Part shown: positions 7,635-15,183 of the stretch, piece by piece
Numbering within the stretch: the first letter of the stretch is position 1
Layout: each line of letters opens with the position of its first letter
Assembly: GCA_964489015.1 (NCBI GenBank)
Contig: CAZAXD010000029.1
Location: 1 to 24,125, forward strand
Source of the DNA: JAPYWM01 sp964489015
GTDB lineage: Bacteria; Bacteroidota; Bacteroidia; SpSt-205
Reading direction: 5' to 3'
DNA length: 24,125 bases
Made by a program: the position numbers and the translations under genes
Notes under the pieces: generated by a model
The model's database searches: none
The model's input: only the letters and a program-made list of their open reading frames with translations
What the model was told of the DNA's origin: nothing

Positions 7635-8589
7635 AGACCATCTCTTAGTCGCTGCTCTAGCGGCGCCTCTCATTCTAGGGATTAAAGCGCTAGTCTACTA
7701 TCAGGCTGGCGGTGCCGGTTTTTTGTCTGATACCGGCGAAAGTCTCGTCAATCTCTTTACGGCCGGCCTGGGAGCCTATGGGGCCTTTTGGGCTCGGCAG
7801 CCGCGGGACTTGGATCATCCTTATGGTCACGGGAAAGTAGATGACCTCGTTGGATTTGCTCAGGCCTTGGTCATAGGTGGAACGGGACTCATTCTGGCCT
7901 ATAGCATCCTTCAAGGGCATTATAAGCCCCTTGTTTTAGAAGGAGCAGCCATAGGCTGGAGCATTAGTACGATTTTGACCAATGCTTCCTTAGCGGCATT
8001 ATTGTGGTCGGCGTATCGCCGATTTAGACTTTTGGTTTTACGAGCGGAGGCTTGGCACCTGCTGAGTGATGCCTTGACGACGGTGCTCGTGCTTCTTAGC
8101 AGCTTGGGCGTTGCGCATGGCTGGCCTTCTTTCTTAGATAGAATAGCCGGCCTTATTCTATCGATTCTGATCCTGCTCGGGGCTTATCGGATCTTGCGAC
8201 GCAGCGCGAGCCGCCTGATTGATACCCAAGAAGCTATCTATCTCGAGCAGCTCATTCGGCTACTGGAGAAGCATCGTCGTCCGAACTGGATAGATATTCA
8301 CAACGTACGGATTCAGCAGTATGGAACCAAACTCCACATCGATGGCCACATTACGTTTCCTCGGTACTGGACCTTGACCCAAGCCCACGAGGAGCTCAAA
8401 GCATTAGAAACCACTTTGGCCCAGGAGCTTAGTAAACCCGTTGAATTTTTCTGGCACATGGATCCCTGTGAGCCGGTCTGCTGCCGCTACTGCGAGGTGG
8501 CAGAATGCACGTACCGGCAGGCGGCTTTCGAGCAGCGCCTCCCCTACACCAAGGAAGGACTTTTCGTCAATCAAAAAGGGCTACGCTAA
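7597..8589 (+). CDS. CDF-family cation efflux transporter with Cys-rich tail
   Basis: About 330 aa. It begins within the isomerase gene at TTG 7597 (or TTG 7618, seven codons later; no ATG is available), so it is probably translationally coupled. There are several membrane segments, the conserved DLDHPYGHGKVDDL (71-84), and TM5 AEAWHLLSDAL with His154 and Asp158 as in CDF site A. TM2 reads LSDTGESLVNLF, so Asp45 is present but the next liganding positions carry Glu/Asn rather than the usual His/Asp or Asp/Asp; metal choice may differ. A C-terminal cytoplasmic domain (HNVRIQQYGTKLHIDGHI) is followed by a tail HMDPCEPVCCRYCEVAEC with five Cys (291-304), probably metal binding. The role is export of a divalent cation (Zn, Fe, Mn or similar) in exchange for protons. 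Confidence 0.88.
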   Translation: MTSSSTTLLKKPEDHLLVAALAAPLILGIKALVYYQAGGAGFLSDTGESLVNLFTAGLGAYGAFWARQPRDLDHPYGHGKVDDLVGFAQALVIGGTGLILAYSILQGHYKPLVLEGAAIGWSISTILTNASLAALLWSAYRRFRLLVLRAEAWHLLSDALTTVLVLLSSLGVAHGWPSFLDRIAGLILSILILLGAYRILRRSASRLIDTQEAIYLEQLIRLLEKHRRPNWIDIHNVRIQQYGTKLHIDGHITFPRYWTLTQAHEELKALETTLAQELSKPVEFFWHMDPCEPVCCRYCEVAECTYRQAAFEQRLPYTKEGLFVNQKGLR

Positions 8590-9645
8590 GCATAAGAGGC
8601 CCGCTGCAGCACCGAGACCAGCTCAAGCCAGGCTGATGGGACAGGTAAGCCCGGCTTTCGAGCCCCAAATACCCACAAAATCTCCTCCCCTTGCGACGAA
8701 AAGAGCTCTATGGAGTAAATTTCCCCCTCCCGCGTGGGTTTTTTGACCAGAAATACCGATCCGATGCCTGCTGGGTTGAGGTGCAAAGTCAAATTCGGAC
8801 CGTGGAAGTTCTGCCAACCGCGCTCGTGGGAAATGTTTTCCACCGGCCCCGTATAAATCTGATGAATACCAGCATTCNNNNNNNNNNNNNAACATAATGG
8901 GCGTTTGAGATTGGGCCATCCAGTGTGTGACATAGGTCCACTGCTCGGGTGTGAGCCGCCAGCTGTAAACGCCTTCTACGGCTTCCATAGCGGAGAGCCG
9001 GCTAAGACGGTAGCGCCGTAAGAGCCCAAAGAAATCATGCGTATCAGCCAGAGCTGCCCAATCATTGAGAAAGGCTTCTCGCTGATCAAGGGGCGTCTGC
9101 CCCGGTAACGCCGGCGCACCTTGAATTGATTCGACCTCTATGGATTGATCAGGATGAGCTAGCGCGTGAATAGCAGCTTCCCACCACGACCAAACTGCCG
9201 GATCGGTGAAGTATATCTTGTGCACACTTTCACCCCAAGGGGAAAAGACCTGAATACTACGCAGCAGACTGTTCCCCTTTTGCGCTTCGACGGCAAAAAC
9301 ATGGGCCCAGCCGTGTAAGTAAACTCGCAGGTCATGATAATACCGCTGCGGATCAGCTTTGTGGAAAACGGCAATGGGCCCCTCAAACGTGGGCTGCGGA
9401 TAATAGCCTACATTCTCGATAACGGCCCAGTTGTTACGGCTCATGACCATAAAGGGACCGCGCTCGGCTAGGTACGAAAAGAGCCCGGCCCAATCCGGCC
9501 TTAGGCGCGTAACGCCATTACCCAGGCCCAAGCGCACAAGTTCCATTTCAGACACTCCAAGGCGCGCAGCGGCATCTCGTGGATAAAGGTGCGGCGACTG
9601 GGCTTTTAACTGTGCATAAGCCTCTCTAAGCTGAGCTGACTGCAT
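8586..9645 (-). CDS. hmuS: HmuS/HemS-type haem-degrading or haem-carrier protein, interrupted by an assembly gap
   Basis: About 350 aa, cytosolic. The N-terminal part (9645-8891) has a helical start, then the first HemS repeat: FMVMSRNNWAVIENVGYY, GPIAVFHKADPQRYYHDLRV, HVFAVEAQKGNSLLRSIQVF. Near the end of that part QTPIM begins the second repeat. After the N-run (8878-8890) the repeat continues in another frame as NAGIHQIYTGPVENI, WQNFHGPNLTLHLN, VFLVKKPTREGEIYSIELF and FGARKPG, with stop TAG at 8588-8586. These are conserved HemS C-terminal motifs, so one gene spans the gap. Nine unknown bases (four codons, for example xFVG) would restore the frame; 13 do not. The family binds haem and in some species degrades it to free iron. 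No haem receptor or ABC genes are nearby. It is convergent with the CDF gene, with a 4-nt overlap. Confidence 0.88.
8878..8890. other. Assembly gap (13 N)
   Basis: Thirteen undetermined bases inside the HmuS gene. The flanking frames do not match across 13 bases, so the number is nominal. Confidence 0.95.
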
Positions 9646-9649
9646 GAGT

Positions 9650-9657
9650 CAAAGGTA
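9650..9657 (-). promoter_or_regulatory. -7 box of hmuS
   Basis: TACCTTTG on the minus strand, ending 4 nt before ATG 9645. At 19 nt upstream is CTG (9679-9677), one mismatch from TTG. It faces the gap promoter across about 43 nt. Confidence 0.6.
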
Positions 9658-9700
9658 CGTAGTTTAGATTGAGTCTCAGTGGCAAGCGTGCGCTATTTAT

Positions 9701-9708
9701 TACCTTTG
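9701..9708 (+). promoter_or_regulatory. -7 box of the gap-pgk-grpE-dnaJ operon
   Basis: TACCTTTG ending 7 nt before ATG 9716; GTG (9679-9681) lies 19 nt upstream in place of TTG. The -33 positions of this promoter and of the divergent hmuS promoter share bases 9679-9681. Confidence 0.6.
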
Positions 9709-9715
9709 CACCGCC

Positions 9716-10711
9716 ATGCTAAAAGTCGGTATCAATGGTTTTGGACGGATTGGCCGCCTCGTGCTGCGGGCCCTTCTTGAGAAACCTGGCGTGGAGATTG
9801 TGCAAATCAATGATATCACCGATGCCAGGACCTTAGCTCATCTTCTCAAATACGATTCCGTACATGGCTGCTTTCCGTATCCCGTCGCTGTAGAAGGCAA
9901 TGCCCTCCTTGTAAAAGACCAGCGCATTTTAGTATCTGCTGAAAAAGACCCTGCTAACCTCGGCTGGGACAAAGTAGGAGCCACAATTGTGATCGAGTCG
10001 ACGGGACTTTTTACCGATGGCGCGCAGGCCCGTAAGCACTTAGCCGCCGGCGCTAAGAAAGTGATCATCTCCGCCCCAGCTAGCGGCGATATTGATGCCA
10101 CCGTCGTTTTAGGCGTCAATGACCAGGTTTTGACCCCCCAAATGCAAGTCGTATCCAATGCTTCATGCACAACCAACTGCTTAGCTCCTATGGTCAAAGT
10201 GCTTGATGATGCCTTTGGGATCGAGCAGGGTTTCATGAATACCGTCCACGCTTATACGGCGGACCAGCGCCTACAAGACGCCCCGCATAAAGACCTCAGA
10301 CGGGCTCGAGCTGCTGCGCTAAATATCATTCCTACAACCACTGGTGCTGCCAAAGCCGTGGGGCTTGTCCTACCCCATCTCAAGGGCAAGCTCGATGGGA
10401 TCGCTTTACGCGTGCCGGTGCCGGATGGATCCGTAACGGACTTTGTCGCTATTCTTAAAAAGCCAGCCATGAAAGACGAAATCAATCAAGCCTTCCAGGC
10501 TGCTGCCCAGACTACCCTCAAGGGTATCTTGGAATACACCGAAGACCCTATCGTCTCTTCAGACATCGTGGGGAATCCACACTCTTGCATCTTTGATGCG
10601 CAGAGCACGATGGTGATGGGCTCTATGGTACGGGTGCTGGGTTGGTACGATAATGAATACGGTTATTCCTGCCGCACTGCCGACCTGGCTGTTCGTCTGG
10701 CTAATCTATGA
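9716..10711 (+). CDS. gap: Glyceraldehyde-3-phosphate dehydrogenase, type I
   Basis: 331 aa, the normal length. It converts glyceraldehyde-3-P, NAD and phosphate to 1,3-bisphosphoglycerate in the cytosol. Rossmann motif NGFGRIGR (7-14), with Asp33 after the second strand as in NAD enzymes. The catalytic site SNASCTTNCLAP has Cys151 and the base is His178 (VHAYT). The C-terminus WYDNEYGYSCRTADL is typical. The start follows the -7 box by 7 nt. It is the first gene of the operon, and its stop overlaps the pgk start as ATGA. Confidence 0.98.
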   Translation: MLKVGINGFGRIGRLVLRALLEKPGVEIVQINDITDARTLAHLLKYDSVHGCFPYPVAVEGNALLVKDQRILVSAEKDPANLGWDKVGATIVIESTGLFTDGAQARKHLAAGAKKVIISAPASGDIDATVVLGVNDQVLTPQMQVVSNASCTTNCLAPMVKVLDDAFGIEQGFMNTVHAYTADQRLQDAPHKDLRRARAAALNIIPTTTGAAKAVGLVLPHLKGKLDGIALRVPVPDGSVTDFVAILKKPAMKDEINQAFQAAAQTTLKGILEYTEDPIVSSDIVGNPHSCIFDAQSTMVMGSMVRVLGWYDNEYGYSCRTADLAVRLANL

Positions 10712-11889
10712 AGCTTCCGCATCTAAAAGAAGGCCAATTTAGGAGCAAACGCGTCTTTGTACGGGTAGATTTCAACGTCCCCATTGAAAACGGTCAAATT
10801 CAAGACGATAGGCGAATCCGGGCTAGTCTACCCACCTTGACCTACCTTTTGGAGCGAGGCGCTAGCTTAGTGATTGCGTCGCACTTAGGTCGGCCCAAGG
10901 GGGTACCCGATCCCCGTTATTCGCTAGAGCCCATCACAGAGCATTTAGCGGCCCTTTTGGGGCGACCGGTTGTGCTTATAACGAACCTGGAACAGCCGCG
11001 CCCCCTCCAGGCCGGAGAAGTTGTGCTCTTGGAAAATGTCCGATTTTTCCCAGGGGAAACGGCTAACGATCCGGCTTTTGCTCAGGTGCTTGCTCAGTGG
11101 GCCGATGTCTATGTCTGCGATGCCTTTGGGAGTGTGCATCGAGCTCACGCCTCGGTCGAGGCTTTGCCTAGGCTTTTTCGAGAAAAATACGCCGGTTTCC
11201 TGCTTGCCGCTGAATGGGAGAATGCACAGCGCGTTCTCACTCGAATAGAACGGCCTTACCTCGTCATCGTCGGCGGCGCTAAAGTCGCCGATAAGCTCCC
11301 CATTTTGCACAACCTTCTACCCAAGCTGGACAGGCTGCTGATAGGCGGCGGCATGAGTTATACTTTCCTCAAAGCGCAGGGTCTCCCGATTGGCCGATCC
11401 CTGTGCGAAACCGAGCATCTCGACACTGCCAAAAGCATTCTCAACGAGCTCGAGTCTGCCGGCAAAAAGTACCTATTACCCCTCGACTCTGTATGTGCGC
11501 AGACCTTTGCAGCCGAGGCGCCAGCCCGCATCTTCCCACACCAACCCGGTCAATTCCCTGAAGACTACATGGGGCTAGACATCGGTCCCCAGACGATACA
11601 GGCCGCTAGTGCGCTGATTAGCGGTGCCCGAACGATCCTGTGGAATGGTCCGATGGGAGTATTTGAGTGGGAGGCTTTTCGCCGGGGGACTGCCGAAGTG
11701 GCTAAGTTCATTGCCACCGAAACGACTACCCAGCACACTTACAGCCTAGTGGGCGGAGGGGATACAGCCCGAGCCGCCGAAGTCACCGGCCTGGCTGAGA
11801 AAATGTCTTTTATCTCCACTGGCGGGGGCGCCCTGCTGGAGCTTCTGGCCGGCGAGACACTGCCAGGCATCGCTGCCCTGCTGTCATGA
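10708..11889 (+). CDS. pgk: Phosphoglycerate kinase
   Basis: 393 aa, normal length. It makes ATP and 3-phosphoglycerate from the product of the preceding enzyme. Seen in order: VRVDFNVPIENGQIQDDRRI (18-37) with substrate-binding Asp21 and Asn23, SHLGRPKG (58-65), VRFFPGE, CDAFGSVHRAHAS (usually DAFGTAHRAHAS), GGAKVADKL, IGGGMSYTF, ILWNGPMGVFE, the nucleotide loop GGGDTARA, and STGGGALLELL near the end. The N- and C-domains are both intact. The start ATG 10708 overlaps the gap stop by 4 nt and its own stop overlaps the next gene the same way, so translation is very probably coupled. Confidence 0.98.
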   Translation: MKLPHLKEGQFRSKRVFVRVDFNVPIENGQIQDDRRIRASLPTLTYLLERGASLVIASHLGRPKGVPDPRYSLEPITEHLAALLGRPVVLITNLEQPRPLQAGEVVLLENVRFFPGETANDPAFAQVLAQWADVYVCDAFGSVHRAHASVEALPRLFREKYAGFLLAAEWENAQRVLTRIERPYLVIVGGAKVADKLPILHNLLPKLDRLLIGGGMSYTFLKAQGLPIGRSLCETEHLDTAKSILNELESAGKKYLLPLDSVCAQTFAAEAPARIFPHQPGQFPEDYMGLDIGPQTIQAASALISGARTILWNGPMGVFEWEAFRRGTAEVAKFIATETTTQHTYSLVGGGDTARAAEVTGLAEKMSFISTGGGALLELLAGETLPGIAALLS

Positions 11890-12374
11890 GAAAGGCCGCT
11901 CTCTTCCTAGGAGCAGCCTGCGCCCAAATTACCTGGCAACCTATTGACCAGGCTTTTAGCCGGTCTCGACATCAAGAAAGGATCCTCCTCATCTACATCT
12001 ACACCCCGTGGTGTAGCCCCTGCGTCATGATGGACCAGAATGTATGGGCTCATCCCACCATTGCTAACTACGCCGCTGTCAACTTCCACTGCGTGCGACT
12101 CAATGCAGAATCTCGGGACTCTATCTCCTTCAATGGCACAAGCTTTCCCTTCCTGCCAGATTTACATGCCAATCAGCTGGCATATCTTTTGTTAGATGGG
12201 GAGATGCAATACCCAGCGCTCGTTCTGATGCAACCTGACGGCGAAATCCTACTAACCTTACGGGGCTATATCAAGTCGGCCCTGATGGATGCCATTCTGC
12301 ATTATTTCGCTTCGGGGCGCTACAGAACAACGCGCTGGGAAGACTTCCAAAAAGAATATGTCTCACAGCTATGA
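11886..12374 (+). CDS. Exported thioredoxin-fold protein
   Basis: 162 aa. It has a short signal-like start (MRKAALFLGAACAQITW), then a thioredoxin-fold domain with YTPWCSPCVMMDQNVW, an active CxxC at about residues 44-47, a long insert with NAESRDSISFNG, and a cis-Pro region MQYPALVLMQPDGEIL. The end TTRWEDFQKEYV resembles Bacteroidota thioredoxin-like proteins of the DUF255-related type. The role is probably thiol oxidation or reduction of envelope proteins; the direction is unknown. It lies between pgk and grpE with ATGA overlaps on both sides, an unexpected place for an exported protein. The signal peptide is short and could be missed by predictors, so a cytosolic form is possible. Confidence 0.8.
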   Translation: MRKAALFLGAACAQITWQPIDQAFSRSRHQERILLIYIYTPWCSPCVMMDQNVWAHPTIANYAAVNFHCVRLNAESRDSISFNGTSFPFLPDLHANQLAYLLLDGEMQYPALVLMQPDGEILLTLRGYIKSALMDAILHYFASGRYRTTRWEDFQKEYVSQL

Positions 12375-12898
12375 GCCAAGAGATTCAAGAGCAAACCAAC
12401 CCGAAGACGCCCGAAGAGTTGGCGGGGGCGGAACCGAACTGGGAAGCGGAAGCCCAAAAATGGCAAGCCGAGGCCCAGCAGTGGAAAGATCAGGCCTTGC
12501 GCGCGCTGGCCGAGCTTGAAAATTACCGTCGGCGCGTGCAGCGCGACCTGCCTCAGCAGCTCCTCAACGCCCAAGCGGACGTGCTAAGAGCCTTTCTGCC
12601 GGCCTTGGATAACCTCGAACGGGCTTTAGCCGCTGCAGAAGCCACCCAGGACCTGGATAACCTCAAGACAGGCCTCAGACTCGCCATCCAAAACGTGCAT
12701 CATCTCCTACAGAAAGTTGGCATCACGGTTATTGCCCCGCACGTAGGCGAGCTACCTGACCCGAGCCTCCACGAAGTTTTATCCACCATGCCTGCGCCCG
12801 AAGGGGGCCAACCTCATACAATCATCGAACTGGTAGAGCCTGGCTATCAGTACAAGGGGCTTCTCTTACGTCCGGCTCGTATCATCGTCACCGAATGA
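12371..12898 (+). CDS. grpE: GrpE nucleotide exchange factor
   Basis: 175 aa. It releases ADP from DnaK. An acidic, Gln/Glu-rich N-terminal region is followed by a long coiled coil (residues about 25-75) with LRALAELENYRRRVQRDL, then FLPALDNLERAL, and the C-terminal beta domain: GELPDPSLHEVLSTMPAP and GYQYKGLLLRPARIIV, the family signature. The start overlaps the thioredoxin-fold gene stop and its stop overlaps the dnaJ start (both ATGA). dnaK itself is not in the window. Confidence 0.96.
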   Translation: MSQEIQEQTNPKTPEELAGAEPNWEAEAQKWQAEAQQWKDQALRALAELENYRRRVQRDLPQQLLNAQADVLRAFLPALDNLERALAAAEATQDLDNLKTGLRLAIQNVHHLLQKVGITVIAPHVGELPDPSLHEVLSTMPAPEGGQPHTIIELVEPGYQYKGLLLRPARIIVTE

Positions 12899-14022
12899 GT
12901 CGCGCCTCGGTGGATTACTACAAGATTCTCGGCGTCTCAAGAAATGCCGACCTGGAGACAATCAAGAAGGCTTATAGGCGCCTGGCGCTTACCTACCATC
13001 CTGACCGCAACCCCAACAACCCCGAGGCCGAAGAAAAATTTAAGCTCATCAACGAGGCCTATGAAGTCCTCAGTGATGCCAACAAACGACGGGCCTATGA
13101 CCTATACGGCCAAAGAGGAGGCGGCGGGGCCTCTGCAGGCGGTGATTACTTCTCGCAGATCATGGAAGAGTTCTTTCAATCGGTGTGGGGTGATGTTCGG
13201 GGCGGGCATACCCATCGCGGGGTGGCTGGCGAAGACATCCAAGTCGAGGTTACCCTATCCTTGGAGGAGCTAGCCGCCGGCGCTACGAAAGAAATACGCT
13301 ACAAACGGAATGTCCCCTGCGCAGCGTGTGGAGGCACCGGCAGTGCAGAAGGACGACCTGCCCGATGCCCGACCTGCCAAGGCAGTGGCCAGGTTGCGTA
13401 CCGAACTGGGGGTGGATTTTTTCAGCAGATTATTTACCAGACCTGCCCCGCCTGTGAAGGATCAGGCTACCACAATCCCAATCCTTGCCGGCAATGTGGC
13501 GGACTTGGGGTTACTTCGCAAGAGCAGACTCGCCAGATTGAGATCCCGTCTGGCATCGACCCTGCTTCTACACTCGTATGGCGGGGAGAAGGGCACCACG
13601 GCCCCTGGAATGGCCCATCGGGTGACTTACTTATCCGGATTCGGGAGGCGGCTCATCCCCTCTTTGCCCGAGAAGGCGCTGACCTGTACTACGAGGCCTG
13701 GGTGAGTTACGCCGATCTGGTCCTGGGAACAAGCTTAACGGTGCCCCTTCTTTCCGGAGACACACACCGACTCAAGATTCCCCCCGGCACGCCATCTGGA
13801 GAAGTCTTCGAGATCAAAAACCAAGGTTTACCCATTCACCGTAGCCGTCGCCGCGGCAATCTATACGTACAGGTTCATGTGTATGTCCCGACGAAGGGCT
13901 TCGCTCCAGAAGATTGGGACTTAATCGCTCAGCTCAAAGAGCGCCCTGCCTTTAATCCCGAGAAGAAAGACTCTACGCCGCGCCTCTTTGAGCGGCTTCG
14001 TGCTTTTTTCCGAAAAAGCTAA
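12895..14022 (+). CDS. dnaJ: Chaperone DnaJ, type A
   Basis: 375 aa, the usual length. The J domain (6-72) has HPD at 35-37; there is a short Gly-rich linker (74-83). The zinc domain has four CxxCxGxG-type repeats starting at Cys142, 158, 184 and 198 (CAACGGTG, CPTCQGSG, CPACEGSG, CRQCGGLG). Then come the substrate-binding beta domains (GDLLIRIREAAHPLFARE) and a short basic end. It stimulates the ATPase of DnaK and delivers unfolded clients. As the last gene of the chain it follows grpE by an ATGA overlap. No CIRCE-like operator (TTAGCACTC) was seen before the operon, so heat-shock control by HrcA is not evident. Confidence 0.98.
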   Translation: MSRASVDYYKILGVSRNADLETIKKAYRRLALTYHPDRNPNNPEAEEKFKLINEAYEVLSDANKRRAYDLYGQRGGGGASAGGDYFSQIMEEFFQSVWGDVRGGHTHRGVAGEDIQVEVTLSLEELAAGATKEIRYKRNVPCAACGGTGSAEGRPARCPTCQGSGQVAYRTGGGFFQQIIYQTCPACEGSGYHNPNPCRQCGGLGVTSQEQTRQIEIPSGIDPASTLVWRGEGHHGPWNGPSGDLLIRIREAAHPLFAREGADLYYEAWVSYADLVLGTSLTVPLLSGDTHRLKIPPGTPSGEVFEIKNQGLPIHRSRRRGNLYVQVHVYVPTKGFAPEDWDLIAQLKERPAFNPEKKDSTPRLFERLRAFFRKS

Positions 14023-14023
14023 G

Positions 14024-14031
14024 TATATTTG
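14024..14031 (+). promoter_or_regulatory. -7 box of the 223-aa lipoprotein gene
   Basis: TATATTTG, starting one base after the dnaJ stop and ending 6 nt before ATG 14038. No clear TTG at the usual distance. Confidence 0.55.
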
Positions 14032-14037
14032 ACCAGC

Positions 14038-14709
14038 ATGCGGCTTCTAAGCTTACTTGGCTTGGTAATGGGGCTAGGCTGTAAGCGCATCATACCCGCA
14101 CCGGCGTATGAGTCTGGGCTGGATCTCTTTCCTTTGGAGACAGGGCGCACGTGGACCTACCTGGTACAAGAGACTACCTACACGACAAGTGGCGCTGTAG
14201 CCCATGCGTACTGGCTTCGCTTGCGTCTAGATACCCCGACTGTGGATGCTTATAAACGGCCCTGTTTTTATGCGGTATGGGACACCGCGCCTTTCTTAGA
14301 CAGCACAAGGTGGGGAGTCCTTCGAGTAGGGCTGGCTTATCGTGACCAGCAGCAAGCCGAGCTGTGGGAAAATAACACACGCCTTCTCCTGCTTCGGTTT
14401 CCCCTTTCGCCGGATCTACGCTGGAATCGCTATGAATACGCCAGCCGACCAGCTGAAGTTTGTAGCTATCGGGACACGGATACGATTTGGTCCACTACAA
14501 CTCGTTCTTATCCTCGCAGTGTGTGGGTGGTGCGCCGAGCAGACACCACCGGCCTTTTAGAGCGGGCTTTATTTTATGAGGCTTATCAACGTGGCACGGG
14601 TCTCGTCCAGCTGTATGAGCGCTATGATAAGTTTGAGCTAGAAGTCAATGGGGGCCTTACGCGTAGTACTGATAGTTATTTTCGGGCTTATACCCTGGTG
14701 GCGCCCTGA
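14038..14709 (+). CDS. Lipoprotein of unknown function (223 aa)
   Basis: Not recognised. The signal MRLLSLLGLVMGLGC gives a lipoprotein with Cys15. The mature part is rich in Thr, Tyr, Arg and Trp and predicted mostly beta (FPLETGRTWTYLVQETTY, YWLRLRLDT, YRDTDTIWSTTT, YEAYQRGTGLVQLYERYD). The 'L..G..W.Y' start and the 'G.GLV' near the end recall small beta-rich Bacteroidota lipoproteins, but no family name is justified. ATG 14038 is preferred to the in-frame TTG at 14029 because of the lipobox and of the -7 box 6 nt upstream. Its 3' end overlaps the next gene by 62 nt. Confidence 0.75.
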   Translation: MRLLSLLGLVMGLGCKRIIPAPAYESGLDLFPLETGRTWTYLVQETTYTTSGAVAHAYWLRLRLDTPTVDAYKRPCFYAVWDTAPFLDSTRWGVLRVGLAYRDQQQAELWENNTRLLLLRFPLSPDLRWNRYEYASRPAEVCSYRDTDTIWSTTTRSYPRSVWVVRRADTTGLLERALFYEAYQRGTGLVQLYERYDKFELEVNGGLTRSTDSYFRAYTLVAP

Positions 14710-15160
14710 TTCCCAGCCACCTGCTTGTGGCGTTTACATTTCTAGCCGAGGCTTTTTTTATGACGCTTATTTTGAAAAGGTCATCTTATCGGCTAGCGAT
14801 ACCATCCTCAGTCCTAAAGCAGCCTTCCTTCTAGACCTTGTGGATACCCTGACAGAAAAGCTCCACAACCGGTACCCCGACAGAATTTTTTACAACTTAC
14901 ATCGGGTCCCTCCCTCGCACTGGCCTGAGGTGATCTACTTTATCGAAGAGCTCAAGCTCATCAGCAAACCCTATTCTGTGGTTTATGCGCGAAGTAATCG
15001 ACTTATTGCGACGACAGCACACGACGTGCGGGCATCGTTTCGGATAGCGCAGATTTTAGGTCCTGACACCGTCCAGCGGGCGGGCTCATGGCAGTTGCCT
15101 GCGGTTAGCTGGCGGAGCGCCCTGGTCGATAGCCTGTGGGCAAAGGGGCTACACTTCTGA
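14648..15160 (+). CDS. Exported protein of unknown function (170 aa)
   Basis: Not recognised. The N-terminus MGALRVVLIVIFGLIPWW looks like a signal peptide or anchor. The mature part (GVYISSRGFFYDAYFEKVIL ... DLVDTLTEKLHNRYPDRIFY) is mixed alpha/beta. It starts inside the lipoprotein gene upstream (62-nt overlap). No later in-frame start keeps the hydrophobic segment, which supports ATG 14648. There is no -7 box before it, so it is probably co-transcribed with the lipoprotein gene. The function cannot be inferred. Confidence 0.7.
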   Translation: MGALRVVLIVIFGLIPWWRPDSQPPACGVYISSRGFFYDAYFEKVILSASDTILSPKAAFLLDLVDTLTEKLHNRYPDRIFYNLHRVPPSHWPEVIYFIEELKLISKPYSVVYARSNRLIATTAHDVRASFRIAQILGPDTVQRAGSWQLPAVSWRSALVDSLWAKGLHF

Positions 15161-15171
15161 CTAGAATTTAG

Positions 15172-15179
15172 CATCTTTG
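15172..15179 (+). promoter_or_regulatory. Possible -7 box of first small lipoprotein
   Basis: CATCTTTG, one mismatch from TAnnTTTG, ending 4 nt before ATG 15184; same spacing as other promoters in the window. No -33 element found. Confidence 0.4.
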
Positions 15180-15183
15180 GCGG

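Noticed and set aside
8586..8933. Separate 115-codon gene at the 3' side of the N-gap
   Set aside because: Its sequence is the C-terminal half of the second HemS repeat, so it is part of hmuS and not an independent gene.
14002..14019. 7-base stem with 4-base loop (GCTTTTT / AAAAAGC) as a dnaJ terminator
   Set aside because: It lies within the last codons of dnaJ, is mostly A/T pairs and is not followed by a T-tract; a promoter box starts 5 nt later. Too weak to call.
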